From Atopococcus tabaci DSM 17538 (GTDB lineage Bacteria > Bacillota > Bacilli > Lactobacillales > Carnobacteriaceae_A): DNA of 64,000 bases. The stretch covers positions 1 to 64,000 of the forward strand of contig NZ_AUCD01000001.1 of NCBI RefSeq assembly GCF_000429585.1, read 5' to 3'. Positions 9,472 to 19,583 of the stretch are shown here, in pieces; position 1 is the stretch's first letter, and every line of letters starts with the position of its first letter. Position numbers and translations under genes: made by a program. A model generated the notes under the pieces. That model had not been told where the DNA came from. It ran no database searches and saw only the letters and a list, made by a program, of their open reading frames with translations.

Positions 9472-11493
9472 ATGGAAATCGGTCAACGTATCAATGGCAG
9501 ATATAGAATTCTTAAACCGGTTGGATCTGGCGGGATGGCAAATGTTTATCTCGCTGAGGATTTGATTCTCGAGCGGCAAGTGGCTGTGAAACTTATGCGG
9601 TATGATTTTCGGAATGACGAGAGCAGCATTCGACGGTTTAAGCGTGAGGCACTCGCCTCCACGGAGTTGATTCATCCAAACATTGTCAGCATTTACGATG
9701 TCGGGCAAGAAGATGATAACCCGTATATTGTAATGGAATACATCAAAGGAACAGATTTAAAGGAATACATCAGAGAAAACTACCCTATTCCTTATAAAAA
9801 AGCACTGGATATTATGGGACAAATTTTGTCTGCTGTGGAGTATGCGCATCAAAACGGTTTAATTCACCGGGATTTGAAACCGCAGAATATATTGATAGAC
9901 GATGATGATTATGTAAAGATCACCGATTTCGGAATCGCAATAGCTTTGTCACAAAACTCCATCACTCAAACCAATTCATTGTTGGGGTCGGTTCATTACA
10001 TTTCCCCCGAGCAGGCTCGCGGAGGGATGGCGACCAAGCAGTCGGATGTTTATTCTTTGGGCATTTTATTGTTTGAATTGTTGACCGGAAATGTTCCGTT
10101 TGACGGAGAATCAGCGGTATCCATCGTATTGAAGCATTTCCAAGAACCAATCCCTTCCATTCGGGAAAGTGATCCACATATTCCCCAGGCGTTGGAAAAC
10201 GTGGTATTGAAAGCTACGGCCAAAGAAAAAGAACAACGGTATCAAACCGTACAGGAGATGGCTGACGATCTGGAAACGTCTCTGTCTCCGGAGAGAGCGG
10301 ATGAACCCAAGTTTATTCCAGTCAATACCAGCATGGAAGAAACAAAGCAGTTTCAACCGATTTCTGTTGATGGTGACACGGCAAGCGGGAAAACGGCGGA
10401 AACAACGGTGATTGCACCTGTTCCTGACGCCGATAAAGTCCAAACTCAACCCGAAGAAAACAAGAAAAAGAAACGAAAAAAATGGCTGATTCCCGTTTTG
10501 CTGTTGTTGGCGACATTCGCGGCATTCTTGGTATTCCTTTTATCTGGAACAGACGATGTGCAAGTGCCCGATGTTTCAGGTATGACAGAAGCAGAGGCTG
10601 TGCAAGCGTTGATGCAGGCCAACTTGGTCCTCGGCGAAACCATCCTGGAGTCCAGTGAAGAAGTGGAAGAGGGCCGGGTGACCAGAACTTCTCCAGCAGG
10701 CGATTCCACGGTTAAAGAGGATGCAGCAGTCGATTTGTTTATCAGTACCGGGAAAGAAACTGTAGAGTTTCAAGATTATACCGGTGAACCTTTTGAGGAA
10801 GCCCGTGCCCGATTGACTGAACTTGGATTCATCGTAGAACAAGAAAATGAGAGCAGCGATACCGTGGAGGCCGGATATATTATTTCACAGGATATAGAAG
10901 CCGGAGATGAAGTGGTTCCGGAAGAAACTACGGTCACGCTCACGGTAAGTGAAGGAAGAGCCGGATTTGAACTGCGGGATTTGGCCAATTATTCTCTGCG
11001 CGGAGTACAAGATTATGTACGGGATCATGATTTGAATGTAACTGTGGAAGAGGCCCATTCCGACAGTGTTCCGGAAGGTCAGGTCATCTCTCAAAAACCT
11101 GAGGCTGGAACGCTTGTGTACGCCGATTCGCACATTTCAGTCGTCATGTCACTTGGGCCGGAAGAGATTCAGTATGAAACGATCGATGTCACCGTGCCTA
11201 TTCCGTATAAAGCTCCGGAAGAAACAGAACAAGATAGTTCGGAAGAGCAGCCTGCGGAGGGAGAAAATGGCGAGAAAGAAAATTCCGGAGAGCCGCAAGA
11301 GACCCGCACACCGAATACCATTCAAATATTCATCGAAGATACAGAAAACAACTTAGATTCTCCGTATAGAGAATTGGAAATAACCGAAGACACAGAAGTG
11401 ACGCTGAATTTAACGCTTGAAGAAGGAACCAAAGGGCGTTACCGTATTGTACGGGACGGCGAAACAATCATTGAAGAAGAAGTAGAAGCGTAA
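9472..11493 (+). CDS. prkC: Serine/threonine protein kinase with PASTA domains
   Basis: Membrane Hanks-type kinase that senses muropeptides or lipid II outside the cell and phosphorylates cell-wall and division proteins inside. The cytosolic kinase domain (about residues 10-270) shows the glycine loop VGSGGMANVY, Lys40 in VAVKLM, HRDLKPQN, DFGIA and the activation-loop SVHYISPEQARG. A lysine-rich stop and one membrane helix lie at about 335-360. Three PASTA repeats follow outside (about 362-560), then an acidic Glu/Ser-rich linker and a short beta-rich tail. At 673 residues it is of normal length. It follows stp by three bases and precedes rsgA, as in B. subtilis. Confidence 0.95.
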   Translation: MEIGQRINGRYRILKPVGSGGMANVYLAEDLILERQVAVKLMRYDFRNDESSIRRFKREALASTELIHPNIVSIYDVGQEDDNPYIVMEYIKGTDLKEYIRENYPIPYKKALDIMGQILSAVEYAHQNGLIHRDLKPQNILIDDDDYVKITDFGIAIALSQNSITQTNSLLGSVHYISPEQARGGMATKQSDVYSLGILLFELLTGNVPFDGESAVSIVLKHFQEPIPSIRESDPHIPQALENVVLKATAKEKEQRYQTVQEMADDLETSLSPERADEPKFIPVNTSMEETKQFQPISVDGDTASGKTAETTVIAPVPDADKVQTQPEENKKKKRKKWLIPVLLLLATFAAFLVFLLSGTDDVQVPDVSGMTEAEAVQALMQANLVLGETILESSEEVEEGRVTRTSPAGDSTVKEDAAVDLFISTGKETVEFQDYTGEPFEEARARLTELGFIVEQENESSDTVEAGYIISQDIEAGDEVVPEETTVTLTVSEGRAGFELRDLANYSLRGVQDYVRDHDLNVTVEEAHSDSVPEGQVISQKPEAGTLVYADSHISVVMSLGPEEIQYETIDVTVPIPYKAPEETEQDSSEEQPAEGENGEKENSGEPQETRTPNTIQIFIEDTENNLDSPYRELEITEDTEVTLNLTLEEGTKGRYRIVRDGETIIEEEVEA

Positions 11494-11518
11494 AAATGAA
11501 AAGAGAAGAGGGGAGAAC

Positions 11519-12415
11519 ATGGCGGAAGGACAAATCAGAAAAGCGCTCAGCGGGTTTTACTATGTATATGCCGATGGGAAAGTGTACCAAACCAGAGGAC
11601 GTGGAGTGTTCAGAAAACAAAACCTTACCCCGTTAGTCGGGGATTACGTTGTTTTCGAAAGTGGAAATCAGGATGAAGGAGTCATCAAAGAGTTGCTGCC
11701 GAGAAAAAATGAATTAAAGCGGCCGCCGGTAGCAAACGTGGATGTGGGAATCGTCGTCATGTCTGCGGTAGAACCTGATTTTTCCACACAATTACTGGAT
11801 CGTTTTTTGGTGACGCTTGAGAGCAACCATATGGAAGCTTTGATTTACGTCTCTAAAATGGATTTGGTTGACGAAAAAGAATCTATCCTGAGTGCTGTTT
11901 CGTATTATGAAGGTCTGGGGTATCCCTGCCTTCTCTCCTCATCGTCCGACTCCGTAACACAGCAAGAACGAGAAGCTTTCGCTGAAAAAGTGGAAGGAAA
12001 ACTCGTGGTATTGATCGGGCAGTCCGGTGCAGGAAAATCAACATTGTTGAACAAGCTCTCACCAGAGCTTTCACTGGAAACCGGAGAAGTCTCTACGTCA
12101 TTGGGGCGGGGGAAACACACGACCCGTCACGTAGAGTTGTTGCCTTTGTATGGAGGCCTTTTGGCTGACACCCCGGGATTCAGTTCCTTGAATTTTGATG
12201 ACATTGAAGCAGAAGAACTGCCGTTTTTATACCCCGATTTCAGAGAGGTTGCTCCGGAATGCCGCTTTAACGGCTGCCTGCATCAAAATGAACCGGGTTG
12301 CAAAGTAAAACAGCTGGTGGTGGATGGAACCTTTCCAGAAGAACGCTACAAAAACTATCTGCTATTTTTAGAGGAAATTCAAAACCGAAAGCCTGACTAT
12401 TCAAAAAAGAAATAA
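11519..12415 (+). CDS. rsgA: Ribosome small-subunit GTPase RsgA
   Basis: Circularly permuted GTPase that checks late 30S subunit assembly. The order OB-fold, G4 (SKMDL near residue 114), then G1 (GQSGAGKST near 166) and G3 (DTPGF near 218) shows the permutation. The C-terminal zinc module carries cysteines in PECRFNGCLHQNEPGCKV. The ATG at 11519 follows the ribosome site GAAGAGGGGAG. At 298 residues it is normal. It sits directly downstream of prkC, whose product phosphorylates RsgA in some Bacillota (known from other species). Confidence 0.95.
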   Translation: MAEGQIRKALSGFYYVYADGKVYQTRGRGVFRKQNLTPLVGDYVVFESGNQDEGVIKELLPRKNELKRPPVANVDVGIVVMSAVEPDFSTQLLDRFLVTLESNHMEALIYVSKMDLVDEKESILSAVSYYEGLGYPCLLSSSSDSVTQQEREAFAEKVEGKLVVLIGQSGAGKSTLLNKLSPELSLETGEVSTSLGRGKHTTRHVELLPLYGGLLADTPGFSSLNFDDIEAEELPFLYPDFREVAPECRFNGCLHQNEPGCKVKQLVVDGTFPEERYKNYLLFLEEIQNRKPDYSKKK

Positions 12416-12463
12416 CAAAGAATAGAAGAATCTCGTTTTTCTATAAGAAAGGGAGAGATGTAA

Positions 12464-13108
12464 ATGATTATTGCTCCATCTATTTTAAGTGCTGATTTGT
12501 ATGATCTGAAAACCGATTTGGAAAAAGTGGATGAAGCTGAATGGATTCATATCGATAGTATGGACGGCCAGTTCGTTCCGAACATTACGTTTGGTGCAAA
12601 CATTGTTTCCGCCATTCGTCCGCGCACCACTAAAACTTTGGATTGTCATTTGATGATTGCAGAACCAGAGAGGTACGTCCGTGACTTTTGTGAAGCAGGT
12701 GCGGATGTTGTCACCATTCAAGCGGAAAGCACGCCGCATGTTCACCGTGTATTGCAAATGATTAAAGATGCCGGTGCAAAAGCAGGAATTGCCATCAATC
12801 CAGGCACACCTGTGGAGCGCATTCAACCGGTATTGGCAATGGTCGATTTGGTGCTGGTGATGACCGTCAACCCGGGATTCGGCGGTCAGGACTTCTTGCC
12901 GGAAACAGTCTCTAAAATCACTACATTGGCCCAATTGAGAGAAGTGAATGAGTACTCCTACCTCATTGAGGTTGACGGAGGAATCACCCATGAAACGGCA
13001 CCACTCTGTAAAGAAGCTGGCGCAGATGTTTTGGTGGCGGGATCCTATATCTTCGGAGCGGAAGAACCAAACGGACGCATCGACCAATTGAAGCAGGCAG
13101 TGAAATAA
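12464..13108 (+). CDS. rpe: Ribulose-phosphate 3-epimerase
   Basis: TIM-barrel enzyme of the pentose phosphate pathway that interconverts ribulose 5-phosphate and xylulose 5-phosphate. Signature pieces are APSILSADLYDL at the N-terminus, HIDSMDGQFVPNITFG with the metal and catalytic aspartate, LDCHLMI, TVNPGFGGQ and VDGGI near the C-terminus, followed by the phosphate-binding GSYIFG. The ATG follows GGGAGAGATGT. The 214-residue length is standard. The next gene, thiN, starts one base after the stop. Confidence 0.96.
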   Translation: MIIAPSILSADLYDLKTDLEKVDEAEWIHIDSMDGQFVPNITFGANIVSAIRPRTTKTLDCHLMIAEPERYVRDFCEAGADVVTIQAESTPHVHRVLQMIKDAGAKAGIAINPGTPVERIQPVLAMVDLVLVMTVNPGFGGQDFLPETVSKITTLAQLREVNEYSYLIEVDGGITHETAPLCKEAGADVLVAGSYIFGAEEPNGRIDQLKQAVK

Positions 13109-13109
13109 C

Positions 13110-13757
13110 ATGACTGTCGTATCCATTATGCTAGGAGGCCCGTCGGAACATCTGCCTAAATACTTGGCGTCCGAACAACATAGAAGTTTGTGGATAGGCG
13201 TGGACCGCGGGGCGCTTCGACTCTTAGAGAATGGCATTGTTCCAACTATGGCGTTAGGCGATTTCGATTCAGTTTCTTATGAAGAATTTCAAAAGATAGA
13301 AGAGGCAGTTCCAACGATAATCAAGGTAAAGGCTGAAAAAGATGATACCGATACGGAGTTGGCTATTCAAGAAGCGTTTGATACGCTGAAAGCCGAAAAA
13401 GTTGTGTTGTATGGCGGAACCGGCGGAAGAATCGACCACCTTTTCAGCGTGTTGTTGCTTCCTGCGCAGACGCGTTTTTCAGCGTATGTAGAAAAAATCG
13501 CTATCAAAGATAAACAAAACACCGTTACGTATTATTTGCCTGGGGAGTATGAAATGATAAAAGAAGACGACAAAACATATGTGTCGTTTGTCGCGTTGAC
13601 TCCGGTACGTTCGCTGACGTTAAGAGGGTTGAAGTACCCGTTGACAGATCATGACGTACCTCATCCCATGGCATATGTGAGCAATGAATTCCAAGAAAAA
13701 GTGGCACAGGCCTCCTTCAAAGAAGGCTTGCTTGCGGTTATCCAATCAAAAGATTAG
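13110..13757 (+). CDS. thiN: Thiamine pyrophosphokinase
   Basis: Makes thiamine diphosphate from thiamine and ATP. The 215-residue protein shows the family pattern: an N-terminal Rossmann-like half with VDRGALRLLENGIVPTMALG, then GDFDSV near residue 50, KDDTDTELA near 77 and GGTGGRIDH near 105, which bind ATP and magnesium, and a beta-sandwich C-terminal half. The ATG is one base after rpe, with the AGG-containing site inside rpe's 3' end being weak, so coupling to rpe is likely. A strong terminator follows, closing the coaBC-to-thiN run. Confidence 0.93.
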   Translation: MTVVSIMLGGPSEHLPKYLASEQHRSLWIGVDRGALRLLENGIVPTMALGDFDSVSYEEFQKIEEAVPTIIKVKAEKDDTDTELAIQEAFDTLKAEKVVLYGGTGGRIDHLFSVLLLPAQTRFSAYVEKIAIKDKQNTVTYYLPGEYEMIKEDDKTYVSFVALTPVRSLTLRGLKYPLTDHDVPHPMAYVSNEFQEKVAQASFKEGLLAVIQSKD

Positions 13758-13771
13758 TATTCTTTGTAATC

Positions 13772-13810
13772 AAAAAGACGCTGCCTTAAAGAAAGGCGGC
13801 GTCTTTTTTT
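13772..13810 (+). terminator. Rho-independent terminator after thiN
   Basis: GACGCTGCCTT pairs with AAGGCGGCGTC (one G-U) around a short loop and is followed by eight T. Confidence 0.85.
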
Positions 13811-13830
13811 CAATTACTATGTAATGATGC

Positions 13831-13863
13831 AAAAAAACTGTCTGCTCACTGGAACAGACAGTT
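13831..13863 (-). terminator. Rho-independent terminator after rpmB
   Basis: On the minus strand AACTGTCTG pairs with CAGACAGTT, followed by a run of seven T (bases 13837 to 13831). It begins seven bases after the rpmB stop. Confidence 0.85.
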
Positions 13864-13869
13864 ACGGAA

Positions 13870-14058
13870 TTAAACGCGTTCTACTTTTCCGGATTTCAAA
13901 GCACGAGCAGAAACCCAAACTTTTTTAGGTTTTCCGTCGACCAAGATGCGAACTTTTTGCAAGTTTGCTCCGAAAGTACGTTTAGAATGGTTGTTTGCGT
14001 GAGAACGGTTATTGCCGCTGCGAGCTTTACGGCCTGTAATGTAGCACTCCTTAGCCAT
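13870..14058 (-). CDS. rpmB: 50S ribosomal protein L28
   Basis: A 62-residue basic ribosomal protein of the large subunit. It starts [20 protein letters not shown] and has the usual [20 protein letters not shown] and ARALKSGKV segments. It has no zinc-binding CXXC pair. The start is supported by GGAGGTATAC just upstream. It is transcribed away from the flanking genes from its own promoter and has its own terminator. The same isolated, inverted position between thiN and yloU is found in B. subtilis. Confidence 0.96.
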   Translation of the reverse strand: MAKECYITGRKARSGNNRSHANNHSKRTFGANLQKVRILVDGKPKKVWVSARALKSGKVERV

Positions 14059-14114
14059 TAGTATACCTCCTTTGGTGCTTCTGTTGCATACGAAGCGTTA
14101 ATTCATACTTTAGT

Positions 14115-14143
14115 AATTTATCACAATTATGGAAGGTTTGCAA
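14115..14143 (-). promoter_or_regulatory. rpmB promoter
   Basis: On the minus strand TTGCAA (14143-14138) and TAAATT (14120-14115) are 17 bases apart, about 57 bases upstream of the rpmB start. Confidence 0.6.
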
Positions 14144-14229
14144 CAACTTTTATTCAAGGAAAAATACTTGACACACTTTCGAAAAAAGCTGTTTCATTGT
14201 CTGAAAATCGGTGTTGAACGGGATTCTTC

Positions 14230-14258
14230 TTTCATTATGAAAGCTGCTATGCTAAAAT
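14230..14258 (+). promoter_or_regulatory. Candidate extended -10 promoter for yloU-fakA
   Basis: TGCTAAAAT (14250-14258) forms an extended -10 element. The -35 partner TTTCAT at 14230, 17 bases upstream, is weak. Confidence 0.4.
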
Positions 14259-14303
14259 GATAAGGAGATTTTTGGTACATAAGGCAGGAGGAGGAAACAA
14301 TAC

Positions 14304-14669
14304 ATGGCAATTAATATCCAAACTGAATATGGAACAGTTGAAATCACAAATGAAGTCATCGCTACTGTTGTGGGCGGTGCAGCAACTGAAATATTTGGGA
14401 TTGTCGGCATGGCAAGTAAAAGCCAAGTCCGGGACAATTTAAACGAAATCTTAAAAAAAGAAAATTACTCTCGCGGTGTAGTGGTCCGTCAAGAAGACAA
14501 CGGCATTGCAGTGGATGTATACATCATTGTCAGCTACGGCACAAAAATCAGCGAAGTCAGCCGAAATGTGCAAGAACGGGTTGGATACCAGCTCGAAGCG
14601 ACATTAGGCATCCAAGCGAATTCCATTAATGTATATGTGCAAGGCGTGCGCGTTTTGCAGAATAGCTGA
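14304..14669 (+). CDS. yloU: Asp23/Gls24-family envelope stress protein YloU
   Basis: A 121-residue protein of the Asp23/Gls24 (DUF322) family. Visible family features are the N-terminal TEYGTVEITNEVIATVVGGA, IFGIVGMASK and the C-terminal VGYQLEATLGIQANSINVYVQGV. Members are linked to cell-envelope stress, but their biochemical role is not settled. The gene starts at ATG 14304 behind GGCAGGAGGAGG. It lies directly upstream of fakA, a conserved pair in Bacillota, so a shared transcript is likely. Confidence 0.92.
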   Translation: MAINIQTEYGTVEITNEVIATVVGGAATEIFGIVGMASKSQVRDNLNEILKKENYSRGVVVRQEDNGIAVDVYIIVSYGTKISEVSRNVQERVGYQLEATLGIQANSINVYVQGVRVLQNS

Positions 14670-14704
14670 TCTCGGTAAGGTCTGCAAACGTGACGAAGGA
14701 GGAA

Positions 14705-16393
14705 ATGAAAAAAGTGGTAGTCTCAAAAATTGAAGCCAAAGACCTGCGAGCGATGATCAATACAGGTCAAAAAAGATTAGAAAGCAAAACAGAATACGTC
14801 AACTCATTGAACGTATTTCCAGTTCCTGACGGTGATACAGGGACAAATATGAACTTGACTTTTACCAGTGGAAAACAAGCAGTGAAAGAAAACACTTCTG
14901 AACACGCAGGAGAACTTGGAGCTGCTTTGGCAAAAGGATTGCTGATGGGCGCCCGCGGGAACTCTGGAGTTATTTTGTCTCAGTTGTTCCGTGGATTCAG
15001 TCAAGCTATCAAAGAAAAAGAAACAATCAATGCGAACGATTTGGCAGCTGCATTTCGTGCGGGTGTAGAAACAGCTTATAAAGCGGTCATGAAGCCGGTA
15101 GAAGGAACTATTTTGACAGTGGCAAGAGAATCCGCAAAAGCTGGCGTACGTAAAGCCGGGGAAACAGATGACGTAATCGAAGTCATGACTGCGGTATTGA
15201 ACATGGCTGAAAAAGCATTGGAAAAAACTCCAGACTTACTTCCAGTATTAAAAGAAGTAGGTGTGGTGGACAGTGGCGGACAAGGTCTTGTATATGTTTA
15301 CGAAGGCTTTTTAAGTGCGCTGAAAGGCGAAGCGATTGAAGAGTTGGACACAGAAGAAGCAGATTTGTCTGAATTGGTCCGTGCCGAGCACCACAGAAAC
15401 GCCCATGAACATATCCACACAGAAGACATCACATACGGCTACTGCACGGAAATCATGGTCCGTTTGGGCGAAGGGGAAACCGTGGACAGCGCCTTTGATT
15501 ATGACGAATTCCGTAATCATTTAAATGAAATGGGTGATTCGCTGCTTGTTGTGGCGGACGAAGAAGTCGTGAAAGTCCACGTCCATACCGAAAAACCAGG
15601 CGAAGTCATGAACTACGGACAAAAATTTGGTTCTTTGATCAAGATTAAAGTGGACAACATGAGAGAACAACATTCTTCCCTTGTTGATGCAGACTCTCAA
15701 CCTGTTTCTGCTCCAGTTCAAACACCAACTAAAATGAAAGATTTTGGCGTGATTGCTGTAGCTGCAGGAAAAGGGTTGGCAAAATTATTTGAAAGCATGG
15801 GTGTGGATTATGTCATTCAAGGCGGACAAACCATGAACCCAAGTACGGAAGATATCTTAAAAGCGATTGAAGAAGTACATGCAAAAAATATTTTGATTCT
15901 TCCAAACAACAAAAATATTTTTATGGCTGCAGAACAAGCTGCTTCCGTAGCAGAAGTTCCAGCTGAAGTGATCCCTTCACGCAATATTTCTCAAGGGTTG
16001 ACAGCTATGCTGGGATTCAATCCATTGAACGATCTTTCAACCAACAAAGAAGATATGATCGAAGAACTGGATCACGTCATCAGCGGACAAATAACGTATG
16101 CGATCCGTGATACGGAAATAGAAGGATTGGCCATCAAAAAAGGCGATTACATGGGATTGATCGACGGCAGCATTAAAGTTGCGGAACAGGACCGCCAAGT
16201 GGCTGCAGTAGAGACTGTTCGCCAAATGCTTGTGGAAGACAGCGAAATTCTAACCATTATCTATGGAGAAGACGGAACCTTAGAGGAAGCGGAAGCCATT
16301 GCGGAAGCAGCTCAAGAGATGAATGAGGATCTGGAAGTTGAAATCCATGTAGGCGACCAACCGGTATATCCATACATTTTTTCAGTAGAATAA
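14705..16393 (+). CDS. fakA: Fatty acid kinase ATP-binding subunit FakA (YloV, DhaL/Dak2-type)
   Basis: With a FakB lipid carrier, FakA phosphorylates exogenous fatty acids so that they can enter phospholipid synthesis. The N-terminal Dak2/DhaL kinase domain shows LNVFPVPDGDTGTNMNLT near residue 40, which carries the metal-binding aspartates, and GLLMGARGNSGVILSQLFRG near 80. The middle domain is histidine rich (HHRNAHEHIHTE) and the C-terminal DegV-like part follows from about residue 340. The start is uncertain: ATG 14705 lies only two bases after AGGAGG; GTG 14714 or GTG 14690 are alternatives. Downstream recG and plsX link it to lipid supply. Confidence 0.9.
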   Translation: MKKVVVSKIEAKDLRAMINTGQKRLESKTEYVNSLNVFPVPDGDTGTNMNLTFTSGKQAVKENTSEHAGELGAALAKGLLMGARGNSGVILSQLFRGFSQAIKEKETINANDLAAAFRAGVETAYKAVMKPVEGTILTVARESAKAGVRKAGETDDVIEVMTAVLNMAEKALEKTPDLLPVLKEVGVVDSGGQGLVYVYEGFLSALKGEAIEELDTEEADLSELVRAEHHRNAHEHIHTEDITYGYCTEIMVRLGEGETVDSAFDYDEFRNHLNEMGDSLLVVADEEVVKVHVHTEKPGEVMNYGQKFGSLIKIKVDNMREQHSSLVDADSQPVSAPVQTPTKMKDFGVIAVAAGKGLAKLFESMGVDYVIQGGQTMNPSTEDILKAIEEVHAKNILILPNNKNIFMAAEQAASVAEVPAEVIPSRNISQGLTAMLGFNPLNDLSTNKEDMIEELDHVISGQITYAIRDTEIEGLAIKKGDYMGLIDGSIKVAEQDRQVAAVETVRQMLVEDSEILTIIYGEDGTLEEAEAIAEAAQEMNEDLEVEIHVGDQPVYPYIFSVE

Positions 16394-16419
16394 ACAATTG
16401 ATGGGAGGAACTAGACAGA

Positions 16420-16515
16420 ATGACAGGCATACTGGCATTTTGTCTATTTTCTTATCAAGAGAATGATGAGGGAGGTGGAAGCAGTGGAAAAGAAAACGGC
16501 GACGGGGCTCACTAA
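16420..16515 (+). CDS. Possible small leader ORF overlapping the recG start
   Basis: ATG at 16420, with GGGAGG eleven bases upstream, opens a frame of 31 codons ending at TAA 16513-16515. The peptide starts MTGILAFCLFSYQ and continues with an acidic, glycine- and serine-rich tail. Its 3' end overlaps the first codons of recG in another frame. It could couple translation to recG, or be spurious; the sequence alone cannot decide. Confidence 0.25.
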   Translation: MTGILAFCLFSYQENDEGGGSSGKENGDGAH

Positions 16516-18547
16516 CAAAAGCATATACGATCCAGTATCTGTTTTACCGAAAGTAGGGCCTAAACGAGTAGAAGCATTAAATGGCTTGGGAATAGAAACG
16601 GTCTTAGATTTATTGACACATTATCCATTTCGCTATGAAGATTTAGGTGTGAAGAAAATTGAAGAGATTGAAGACAAGGAAAAAGTAGTCCTTTCCGGAA
16701 CGGTACTTTCAGATCCAGTAATCAATCACTTCGCCCCTAGGAAAAACCGTCTGTCTTTTCGTATTGTCTCGGACAATGTAGTCGTCCCGGTGACATTTTT
16801 CAACCAACCTTACCTTAAAGAGAAAGTGCAGGCAGGGGAAGAGACCTCTATTTTCGGCAAGTGGGACGGCATCAGGAAGTCATTGAACGGTATCCGCATT
16901 ATAGGCTATTCCACGCAAGATTACGAGTCTGTTTATCATACGTCCAAACACATCAAGCAAGGAACCATTGTGCGTTTGATTAAAGAAGCATTGAAAGAAT
17001 ACGCTGATTTGATTCCGGAATACGTACCAAGTTATTTGAAGAAACGGTATCAATTGGTGTCACATAAAGAAGCGGTGCGTATGATCCATTTTCCTGAAAC
17101 CGAAGAAGAATCCCGGCAGGCGGAGCGGGAAATCATTTTCGAAGAGCTTTTCCTGTATCAATTGAAAATTCAATGGCTGCGGAAAAAGAACCGTAAACCG
17201 GGCGAGGGAATTTTAGTTGATTATGATGTGAATCGATTGCGAACTTTCCTATCTGGCCTTCCTTTTGAACTGACGGGTGCTCAAAAGCGGGTCATTAATG
17301 AAATCTGCAGAGATTTGAAGCAGCCGATTCAGATGCACCGTCTGCTCCAAGGAGATGTTGGAAGCGGAAAAACTATCGTTGCAGCAGCGGCGATTGTAGC
17401 GGCATGGACGGCTGGATGGCAGTCTGCGTTAATGGCGCCGACTGAGATACTGGCCGAACAGCATATGGAAAGTTTATCGGAACTGTTTTCGGACATGGAT
17501 TTGCGCGTGGCGCTGTTGACCGGGTCCACCAAAACTGCTGAACGTCGAGACATTTTGGCTGGATTGCAGTCAGGAGAAATTGATGCCATTATAGGCACCC
17601 ACGCTTTAATACAAGATGATGTGGAATTTCATCGTTTGGGATTAGTCATTACCGATGAACAACACCGCTTCGGGGTCAATCAACGAAAAATTTTGCGTGA
17701 AAAAGGTGCAACTCCGGACGTGCTGTTCATGACAGCCACTCCCATTCCACGCACGTTAGCCATCAGTGCATTTGGAGAAATGGATGTATCGACATTAGAT
17801 GAAATGCCGGCAGGAAGAAAACCGGTGAAAACGTATTGGGTGCGTCATAAACATGCCGAGCGGATTGAGAAGTTCGCACGTGACCATGTTCGGGAAGGAT
17901 CACAAGTTTATATAATCAGTCCGTTGATTGAAGAATCTGAAACATTGGATTTAAAAACAGCAACGGAAACGTATGCTCATTACCAACATTTGTTTGAACC
18001 GGAATACAAAGTAGGGTTGCTTCATGGAAAAATGTCTGCACAGGAAAAAGAAGACATTATGCATGCCTTTAAACAGAATGAAATTCAAATATTGGTATCG
18101 ACCACTGTTATTGAAGTGGGAGTCAATGTTCCTAACGCCTCACTGATGGTGGTGTATGATGCCGATCGATTTGGGCTGGCCCAGCTTCACCAGCTCCGAG
18201 GCCGGGTTGGACGTGGGCACAAAGAATCGTATTGTGTATTGATTGCAGATCCAAAAGGTGAAACCGGTGCTCAGAGGATGAAGTTGATGACCCAAATCAA
18301 TGATGGTTTTCTTTTGAGTGAAAAGGACCTCGAAATGAGAGGGCCAGGTGATGTGTTCGGGAACAAACAATCAGGTATTCCCGAATTCAAGCGTGCGGAT
18401 TTGGTGGAAGACTTCAATGCTTTGGAAGCTGCCCGTTCAGAGGCTCAACAGCTTCTCAGCCAGGACGAGTTCCTCACACATCCGCAGTTTGAAGAATTGC
18501 GACACTATCTTGGAATCAGTAGAAAAAAACGAAATGTTTTCGATTAA
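16484..18547 (+). CDS. recG: ATP-dependent DNA helicase RecG
   Basis: Double-stranded DNA translocase that reverses stalled replication forks and branch-migrates recombination intermediates. The wedge/OB domain covers the first 250 residues. The helicase core has Walker [15 protein letters not shown] near 290, the DEQH box ([13 protein letters not shown]) near 390, [11 protein letters not shown], and [12 protein letters not shown] in motif VI, followed by the C-terminal hook. GTG 16484 is chosen because GGGAGGTGG sits six bases before it; this gives 687 residues, close to the usual size. An upstream in-frame ATG at 16463 has no ribosome site. Confidence 0.95.
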   Translation: MEKKTATGLTNKSIYDPVSVLPKVGPKRVEALNGLGIETVLDLLTHYPFRYEDLGVKKIEEIEDKEKVVLSGTVLSDPVINHFAPRKNRLSFRIVSDNVVVPVTFFNQPYLKEKVQAGEETSIFGKWDGIRKSLNGIRIIGYSTQDYESVYHTSKHIKQGTIVRLIKEALKEYADLIPEYVPSYLKKRYQLVSHKEAVRMIHFPETEEESRQAEREIIFEELFLYQLKIQWLRKKNRKPGEGILVDYDVNRLRTFLSGLPFELTGAQKRVINEICRDLKQPIQMHRLLQGDVGSGKTIVAAAAIVAAWTAGWQSALMAPTEILAEQHMESLSELFSDMDLRVALLTGSTKTAERRDILAGLQSGEIDAIIGTHALIQDDVEFHRLGLVITDEQHRFGVNQRKILREKGATPDVLFMTATPIPRTLAISAFGEMDVSTLDEMPAGRKPVKTYWVRHKHAERIEKFARDHVREGSQVYIISPLIEESETLDLKTATETYAHYQHLFEPEYKVGLLHGKMSAQEKEDIMHAFKQNEIQILVSTTVIEVGVNVPNASLMVVYDADRFGLAQLHQLRGRVGRGHKESYCVLIADPKGETGAQRMKLMTQINDGFLLSEKDLEMRGPGDVFGNKQSGIPEFKRADLVEDFNALEAARSEAQQLLSQDEFLTHPQFEELRHYLGISRKKRNVFD

Positions 18548-18575
18548 CTTGAACCAACAGCAGGGAGTGGAAGTG

Positions 18576-19583
18576 ATGAGAATAGCAGTAGATGCAATGG
18601 GTGGCGACAATGCCCCTCAAGCGATTGTTGTGGGAGCGGAAAAAGCCGCCAAAGAGTTTACGGACATAACGATTGTCCTATACGGAAAAGAACAGGAAAT
18701 CCGGAAGCATTTGCAAGAGGGATTGCTCAATATAGAAATCGTCCACACGGATGAAAAAATTGAAAGCGATGATGATCCTGTCCGGTCAATCCGCCGGAAA
18801 AAGAATGCTTCTATGGTTATGGCGGCACGTGCTGTCAAAGAAAAAGAAGCAGATGCTGTCTTTTCAGCGGGGAATACAGGAGCTTTGTTGGCTTCCGGAC
18901 TGCTTATTGTTGGTCGGATTCCAGGAATCGATCGGCCTGGACTATTGACCACTCTTCCAATCCTTTCAGGCGAAAAAGAGGCGTTCAACTTTATGGACGT
19001 CGGTGCAAATGCAGACACCAAACCAGTTAACATCAATCAACATGCGACGTTGGGGAGTTACTATGCAAAATTCATGAGAGGCATTGAACGGCCGACCGTG
19101 GCTCTGTTAAACAATGGCACAGAGGAAAACAAAGGAAACGAATTAACCAAACAGGCATACCAGTTGCTCCAAGAGAACGACCAAATTAATTTTATCGGGA
19201 ATGTGGAAGCACGGGAAATTTTGAATGGTGCTGCCGATGTGGTGGTAACGGATGGATTCACAGGCAATGCCGTACTGAAAACAATTGAAGGAACAGCGTT
19301 GTCCATGATGTCATTGCTGAAGAAAAGCATATTCGATGGTGGAACAAAAGCAAAACTGGGAGGTTTGTTGCTGAAGGACAGCTTGTCGGAATTGAAAGAT
19401 GTATTGGATTATTCCAAGTATGGTGGAGGCGTACTGTTTGGTTTGCGCGCACCAGTTGTAAAAACACATGGTTCAGCTACAAGTGAACCTGTTTATAATA
19501 CAATCAAACAGATTCGTGAAATGCTTCAATCAGGCGTGATAGAAGACCTGGTTTCTTATTTTGAAGAGGATTCCAAAGAATGA
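18576..19583 (+). CDS. plsX: Phosphate acyltransferase PlsX
   Basis: Converts acyl-ACP and phosphate into acyl-phosphate, the acyl donor for PlsY in phospholipid synthesis. The 335-residue sequence starts [20 protein letters not shown] and contains the family segments [21 protein letters not shown] and [17 protein letters not shown] 18576 is preceded by GGGAG eight bases upstream; the adjacent GTG 18573 is possible. Reading further upstream would run into recG. With acpP next, this is the standard lipid-supply pair. Confidence 0.95.
   Translation: MRIAVDAMGGDNAPQAIVVGAEKAAKEFTDITIVLYGKEQEIRKHLQEGLLNIEIVHTDEKIESDDDPVRSIRRKKNASMVMAARAVKEKEADAVFSAGNTGALLASGLLIVGRIPGIDRPGLLTTLPILSGEKEAFNFMDVGANADTKPVNINQHATLGSYYAKFMRGIERPTVALLNNGTEENKGNELTKQAYQLLQENDQINFIGNVEAREILNGAADVVVTDGFTGNAVLKTIEGTALSMMSLLKKSIFDGGTKAKLGGLLLKDSLSELKDVLDYSKYGGGVLFGLRAPVVKTHGSATSEPVYNTIKQIREMLQSGVIEDLVSYFEEDSKE

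Noticed and set aside
16413-16450. Terminator between fakA and recG
   Set aside because: The hairpin AGACAGAATG/CATTTTGTCT is followed only by a mixed T/C stretch, so it is too weak to call a terminator; it is mentioned with the small ORF instead.
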